A program made the translations under genes and the position numbers. A stretch of DNA of 64,000 nt from Apium graveolens (taxonomy: Eukaryota > Streptophyta > Magnoliopsida > Apiales > Apiaceae), in contig NC_133648.1 of NCBI RefSeq assembly GCF_009905375.1, forward strand, positions 305,490,565 to 305,554,564, in the 5' to 3' direction. The notes below the pieces were generated by a model, which saw nothing but the letters and a program-made list of their open reading frames with translations, searched no databases and was not told the DNA's origin. Each line of letters opens with the position of its first letter. Position 1 is the first letter of the stretch. This document shows, one piece after another, positions 58,701-64,000 of the stretch.

Positions 58701-59663
58701 GCTAAACATATATATATAATGAAATTTCAGTAGCATGCAAAGAATTTTAAAGCATGATATCTCCATAAAATACTTAGTGAGCACATATACATAATATATC
58801 TCATAGAGAGCTCTTGAATTCACAAGAATCAAGAGTTTCTCTTTGGAGATCACATAAGAACTACACATGCATCCATGGAACTTCAACTTCCAAGTCTCAA
58901 AACACTTGGAAAGGATATAAGATGAATGTAGGTAAAAGATTTACACTTGGGAAGATGAAGAATGAATTGAAAAATGGAAGGGGGTGGGGGATTTGGCCTT
59001 CGGCCGAGAGCAAGGTGGGAGGGGGAAAAGAGAGAAAATTTGTGGTGTGTTGGAGTGTGGAATGAGTGGAATGATTTCTCCCACTTTGATTTTTTTGTTT
59101 TATGCTTTTTGGTTGACAAATAATGAGTGGAAGTGAGAACTTACAAAAATATCCTTTAGCTAAAGTTAGGTCATTTTGCATGCAAGGCTAATGTAGTAAT
59201 TTGGTAATAATCAAATGAGTTAGTGGGGTTGGAAAAGTCTTATTTGCCCTTTGAGAGAATAGAAGGGTGATTTGCATGCATGGTCTCTTATGTAATTTGA
59301 TAATTATGATAACTAAAATTTATAATGATTTATTTTTATAAAATAAAATACAAGTTCAAAAATTATAAAATTTATACCATAAAATAACTTGGATTTTTAG
59401 AGACTTTATAAAATCATTTTCAAAATTTGTGAACAAAATACCTTTTAAAAGAAAATTTTTCCAAAGCTTAGAATATTCCTTATAAATCAAAAATAAATAA
59501 ATTAAATAAACTCTTGCTTTGAAAAATCATATACTACACAAAGCAAATTTATAATGCAGAAATTTTCACTCACACTAGCGTACAATCATTGAATATGTTT
59601 TCATTTGACTTTAATATTATACCAAATCCACAAATAATATTACATAAAATGCCGGTCGTAACA
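55795..59663 (-). repeat. E4 LTR (element 5' LTR), about 3.87 kb
   Basis: Plus-strand ends TGTCACACCCCCAAC and ..GGTCGTAACA. The long LTR fits the Tekay/Del group. No second copy in the window. Small open frames in it have no known domain. At about 59000 the minus strand has a CTCTCGGCC stretch after a CT-rich run, as also seen in the E3 LTR at about 28850. Confidence 0.82.
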
Positions 59664-60529
59664 AACTTTCTGGTGGATTTGAATGTATCCACCAGATATA
59701 TATATATATATATCAAGAGAAACCTGTGAAGCTTGAATAGCTCACAGTTGTTTTACAAGTGAACAACTATACTGCAAGGAAATGCTACGGGATACAGCTT
59801 ATAAATGTTTCTCTGAGAAAATGTGTTTTTTTGCTTAGTCTTTTTGTTGTTGTTGTTCTACTTGCTACACTTGGTTTATATATCACCAAGTTTAAATAGA
59901 ATAAGACAAGATAATAAAATAAAACCTATCAAGTCTAACTCCATGCTGCTTCACTACTCTATTCCAGCACCTTTGAAAATCTTCATAACTTGCATGTAAA
60001 TGGTAATGCTTCTTTGTTCTCAAAACCCTGCTAAATAGGCTGCCACATTCCTTTTGCAAACACTCGACGCGTGTGACTGTGTTGTCACTGTCAACATATA
60101 TTTTAATTGATCATCCGTCGGGTACATGCTTGTTATCCGTCGGGTAGCCTTGTTGATCATCCGTCGGGTAGCTTTGTTGATCATCCGTCGGGTAGCTTTC
60201 TATCACTTTACTCTATTTCATTTGTGTAGAATTACAAGACATCTTATATTTACATTTAATCAACCTATTCTGCACATCTACTAGTAGTCTCCATGACTCA
60301 TAAGCTACTACAGAAACTATACAAAGTTGTTTACAGAAATGTGCTACATGACTTATTGTTGCATAAGCTACTCACCCGATGGATATCAATTAGTCATCCG
60401 TCAAGACTATATAGAATCATCCGTCGGGACTATAATTAATTATTCGTCGGGTGCTACAAAATTCACTAAGTTAAATCTACTAAGGTGTTTTGTTTGGCTT
60501 ATCATCAAGAACATAACATATTCCTAACA
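59664..60529 (-). repeat. SIRE-type LTR, minus strand, truncated by E4
   Basis: The reverse complement starts TGTTAGGAATATGTT at 60529 and is homologous to 13132 onward. It stops at 59664 within the ACTTTCTGGTGGATT block (compare about 13918-13937 reversed), so about 200 bp are missing. It has four exact ATCCGTCGGG motifs at 60113, 60135, 60159 and 60183, and one at 60419. The flank right of 60529 is not a polypurine tract, so this was a 5' or solo LTR. Confidence 0.78.
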
Positions 60530-60547
60530 AGCTTTCCTGCTTGCATG

Positions 60548-61532
60548 TTTTTACTTTGTTATCTGAGTTTCCAAGTAAACAATACTCACGCTTGAGAAAA
60601 TTGAGAGCCCGTATGAAGTATAAATTGAAAAGTATTACATATGCAAGCAATGCTGCAACTCTTATCCAATACCAGTAGGCATATGAGAAGAACCCTCGTG
60701 ATTTCAAAATAATGGCTCATAGTAGTTCTATTGTGTTAGAAAGAATCTTTGACGAAAATGTTACATTAATAACTTATTATTTGAATTGATGAAGACGCAA
60801 ACAAAAAAATATGCAAATGTTTAAGTCTTAAATACTCAATACGCACTTGATTTCACTGATGATCGAGAAATTCATTCTCTGCAATTGCATTCATCGCATA
60901 CATCATAGGCGATATCCAGTAAGCCCATATCCACCAATGTTTTATAGTAAATATCGCCTAAGCCACCCTAAAAAAGAACATTCTCGTATCCATTATCAAG
61001 TTCTAAGAATACATGAAGTTTGATTAATCTAATCTACATATGAAAAATATAAACAAACTATAGCAAAAAAACATAATTAACATACTAACCTCAACTGGAT
61101 ATGAAGTATATGTATTAGTTGTTGACAACATAAGTTTTAGTATAATCTAAATAACCTCGAGATATTAGTGAACAGTCCATCGGATTATTGAAAAACACTA
61201 AAACTTTCAACTTAATTGCATCTTTTATTTAAATTTATATATAGATCATAGAGATCAACAAATTTTGTGTGGAACTTTTATCAAACACGTGTTACCTGCA
61301 TAATCAAAGTTGAACAAATTCAAAATTTAGTGTATAATAAGTTAAAAAATGTAAGATAATACAAAATACAATCTAGCTCAAGGCCTGCGGCGATATTACC
61401 CTGATAATGTAATTCATTCAGATAAGTCACCTTTATTGACCTATTGAACCTCTGGAAACTCGTCATAAAAACAAACATCTGAATACTATCCAATATAAGC
61501 CTATAATACAAAATAGTATCAAATAGTATCAA
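60548..61532 (-). pseudogene. PDR/ABCG-type ABC transporter gene remnant
   Basis: Exon-like pieces on the minus strand. At about 60970-60857: KHWWIWAYWISPMMYAMNAIAENEFLDH in two overlapping motifs, the WWIWGYW...NAI..NEFLG region of full-size plant ABCG transporters. At about 60748-60548: AIILKSRGFFSYAYWYWI then AALLAYVILFN, the following LKSRGFF..AYWYWIGVGAL region, with a TGA eight residues before it and a nonstandard end. An upstream piece (61532-61385; VFMTSFQRF, IAAGLEL) may be the preceding membrane exon, weakly. Stops and loss of both ATPase domains make this a pseudogene. PDR transporters export terpenoids, hormones and toxins at the plasma membrane. Confidence 0.68.
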
Positions 61533-64000
61533 TATTTGGATTCGACATGTTGAATTTTTCGATCAATGATCTAAAATAAAGTCAAAAAATTATGAATATA
61601 TTAAGAGATTATCCCCTCTTCTCTGAGGGTTCAAGCCTTAACTAATGAATTTATCAGAGGGTGTCATCTAAATAGTAAATGCATCAAAAGAGGAAAAACA
61701 AATAATATATTCCGAAATATAAATATGTACCTTTGTGTTGTCGTAACATTACTGAACAATCAATACATAAAATATAACACTCCAATATCATTCCCAGATA
61801 CAATTCATTTTTTCCCTGAAAAAATAAAAAGCTCTTATTGTGTGCTTACCTGATAATCAGATTAAAAATAATCCTAATATGAATATATGATCAATAGTAT
61901 TTGTAATCAAGCTACACTCGATGAGCAATCATAAGATTTAGGATAAAAAATATAGGCATACCTTATTTTGACAACAATTTGAAATCATTGGCGCAATATA
62001 CACAATATCTTTGTAAAATCATCCTTATTTCATATCCTGTAAATTCAAACAATTAGACATTAATCACATCCACGTATATAAACACTTAAATAAAAAGCAA
62101 AATTCAAAGAGGAAGAATAGGTAAAATGAATTATACAATAAAGAATGATTCAAGAATCAGGGTTAATTTATAATTTTAAATTTAAAACCGTGTTAGACAT
62201 GATATATGAATGGATATATTAGGGTTCATCGGAGAGAAGAGGTCAGAGGAGGAGAGCAAATAGATGATTTTTTATTTAAAATTTTGTTTGTTACCATGGG
62301 ATGCGGATGATTGATCGGTATAACAAAAAAAAGAAGATAATATTATAAGGAAAGTAGTAATGATTTTTGAATTTGAATTACTATAAGCATGATTTGTGGA
62401 TCTAAAATTAATTTGATATAATAACAAATCTATTTTAATAATATGTTTGATCTTTTTAATATTGAAAATTGATTTTTTAAAATTTTAAATACCATTTAAG
62501 ATGTGGATAGTCTATGGATCTATGCAAATTTGTGTAGAAAGTAGTATGTTTAGGAATATGGGTCGACCCACTGGTCAAATTTCAAAAATATGGGTCAAAA
62601 TATTTACAAAAATGTCATTCTTAGTACAAATTTTTGGGTCTCTTCACTAGTGCTCATTAAGATATAATAGATTCACCTCTTAACTCTATTTGCAATCACT
62701 TTATTTTTTTTATTCAAATGAAATTTTATAACCCACCTGATTAAATTAAATTCAATATTAAGTTAATATTATTTTCCAACCTCACTCTATTTTATTCCAC
62801 TTCCAAATTGCACTAATTTTACAACATCCATTTACTTTAATATGAATATTTCAGCTGATTAGAAATAACACACTTACCAGTTCAAATATTAATATAAAAT
62901 CATCACCTAATTATTCAAGTCCACATCCTCTTTTATTCTACAATCCCCCATATAATATTTAATCTGTTACTAAATATTCAAATTACTACTCCAATTTTCC
63001 ACCATTGTTATTATTGGCATAAGATGATTTACATGCTTTAATAAAATTAAATGCAATAATTATTAAGTTTTATTTGATTTCTTTTCTCTCCATTTTAAAT
63101 GAATTATATTAATTTACAACACCCATAATTGTTCAATTTTCCCCAATTATTCTATTTCAAACCTTTTAATCCCAAGTAATCATTTTAATTTTGGTTACCC
63201 ATTTTATTATTGTAAACAAATAAAACTCAATTATCCATATTACCAACATACCCTCAACTTCATCTTCCCCGCTCATCATCTTTCTCACCCACCTTCTCAC
63301 CTTCACCACCGTTCTTTCCGGTGAGCCGTCACCGGATTTCGGCGGTCTCTCTCTCTCTCTCTCCCCCCCTAAATTTTTTTCCTCGCCACCTCCTTCTCTA
63401 TAACGACTCGTGTGTTTTTGAACTATTTAAATATGTGATTATTACGGAAATTATTAAATAAAATATGTGTATTGGTTTTGACCGTTCTGTGTTGTTTGAT
63501 TGTTATCTAGGTGTGATTTATGATGTATCGGGTTGTCTGCGCAATTAATTATGGGATCATATTTAATTGTTTTCACTTTCAAAAGTGGATTTAGTGCAAA
63601 TTTATTTGCATAAATATTGGGAATATTTCTAAAATTATTTTTAAGATTTTATAATTACAATAATTATTTTTAGGATTTTATAAAATTGAGAAATCAATAT
63701 TTCATTAATTAATTATTTATAAATGATTCTCTGAGTGGGTTTAATGGTAAAATCCATGTTTAATTATGGAAATCTTCAAAATCATGAAACTTATATTTTA
63801 TTAAGTTCGTATTAGTTTGAGAATTTTAAAATTACTTTGGGAATTTTCGGGATTAATCTCACCCGCGCATCGTTTCGTTTAATTGTTAAAAGCGGATATA
63901 ATTTACATTTCAGAATCTATTTTAAAATTATAAAATTTATATTTTTATGAACTTCGGGATATTTGTAACAGTTTATAACTATTTTTCGTAATTTTTTGAA
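61533..64000. other. AT-rich DNA, no gene recognised
   Basis: No long open frame and no motif I can name. A (CT)n run with a C tract is at about 63345-63368, in a pyrimidine-rich stretch (63241-63400) that resembles the leader-like part of gypsy LTRs, so this may be an unrecognised LTR fragment. Confidence 0.5.

Larger units (their letters stand above)
52339..59663 (-). mobile_element. E4: 5' half of a Tekay-like gypsy element
   Basis: Minus strand: LTR 55795-59663, iMet primer site 55773-55790, leader, gag, protease, RT up to the start of RNase H, then the break at about 52338. The rest of pol and the other LTR are missing. It lies in a SIRE-type LTR; the right flank starts AACTT. Confidence 0.88.

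Noticed and set aside
63241..63420. Pyrimidine-rich stretch as a gene promoter or first exon
   Set aside because: No convincing ATG-led frame follows; looks more like an LTR or simple-sequence region.

Overview
This is nuclear DNA of a flowering plant, probably a eudicot. The evidence is one intact 12-exon plant gene with AG|GT-type introns embedded in nested LTR retrotransposons of typical plant lineages (Athila, Tekay-like chromovirus, SIRE-type and other Copia). The repeats have an Apiaceae/asterid flavour, but that is a weak inference from style, not from a search.

Layout, left to right. (1) 1-10258: Athila-type Ty3/gypsy element on the minus strand ('E1'), cut by the window start. It has both LTRs, a tRNA-Asp primer site, one gag-pol frame broken by two stops and an env-like third ORF broken by one. 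E1 sits in (2) 10259-14126: the 3' end of a SIRE-type Copia element (decayed coiled-coil ORF, polypurine tract, LTR). (3) 14127-19730: host DNA with a 356-bp CACTA MITE (14327-14682, TSD CTA) and the only clearly functional host gene, a SERINC/TMS1-family membrane protein (16355-19185, 12 coding exons, 395 residues). (4) 19731-28175: a second, decayed Athila-type element on the minus strand ('E2'). (5) 28176-48136: a degraded Tekay-like gypsy element on the plus strand ('E3', LTR about 4.0 kb). Its 5' LTR is split by (6) 31768-40596: a complete Copia element ('E5', 8.83 kb, TSD CTTTC on both sides, one 1319-residue gag-pol ORF). (7) 48137-52338: a 5' half of a related Copia element ('E6') lying in E3's 3' LTR. 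(8) 52339-59663: the 5' half of another Tekay-like gypsy on the minus strand ('E4', LTR 3.87 kb). (9) 59664-60529: a truncated minus-strand SIRE-type LTR. (10) about 60548-61532: remnants of a PDR/ABCG transporter gene on the minus strand. (11) 61533-64000: AT-rich DNA with no recognisable gene.

History inferred from nesting: E3 entered E2's right LTR, then E5 entered E3. The missing ends of E2, E3, E6, E4 and the SIRE LTR can all be explained by one large deletion at about 52338.

Most interesting signals are non-coding. Four consecutive stem-loops in the E6 leader RNA have different stems but the same loop motif (TGCYACAGCCGWG). A hairpin shared by the E5 and E6 leaders differs by one whole inserted base pair. 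A 41-bp GC-rich dyad repeat lies upstream of the TATA box both in the E1 LTR and before the E1 env-like ORF. A ~150-bp non-coding block is conserved between E1 and E2. All calls were made by eye; no search or folding program was run.
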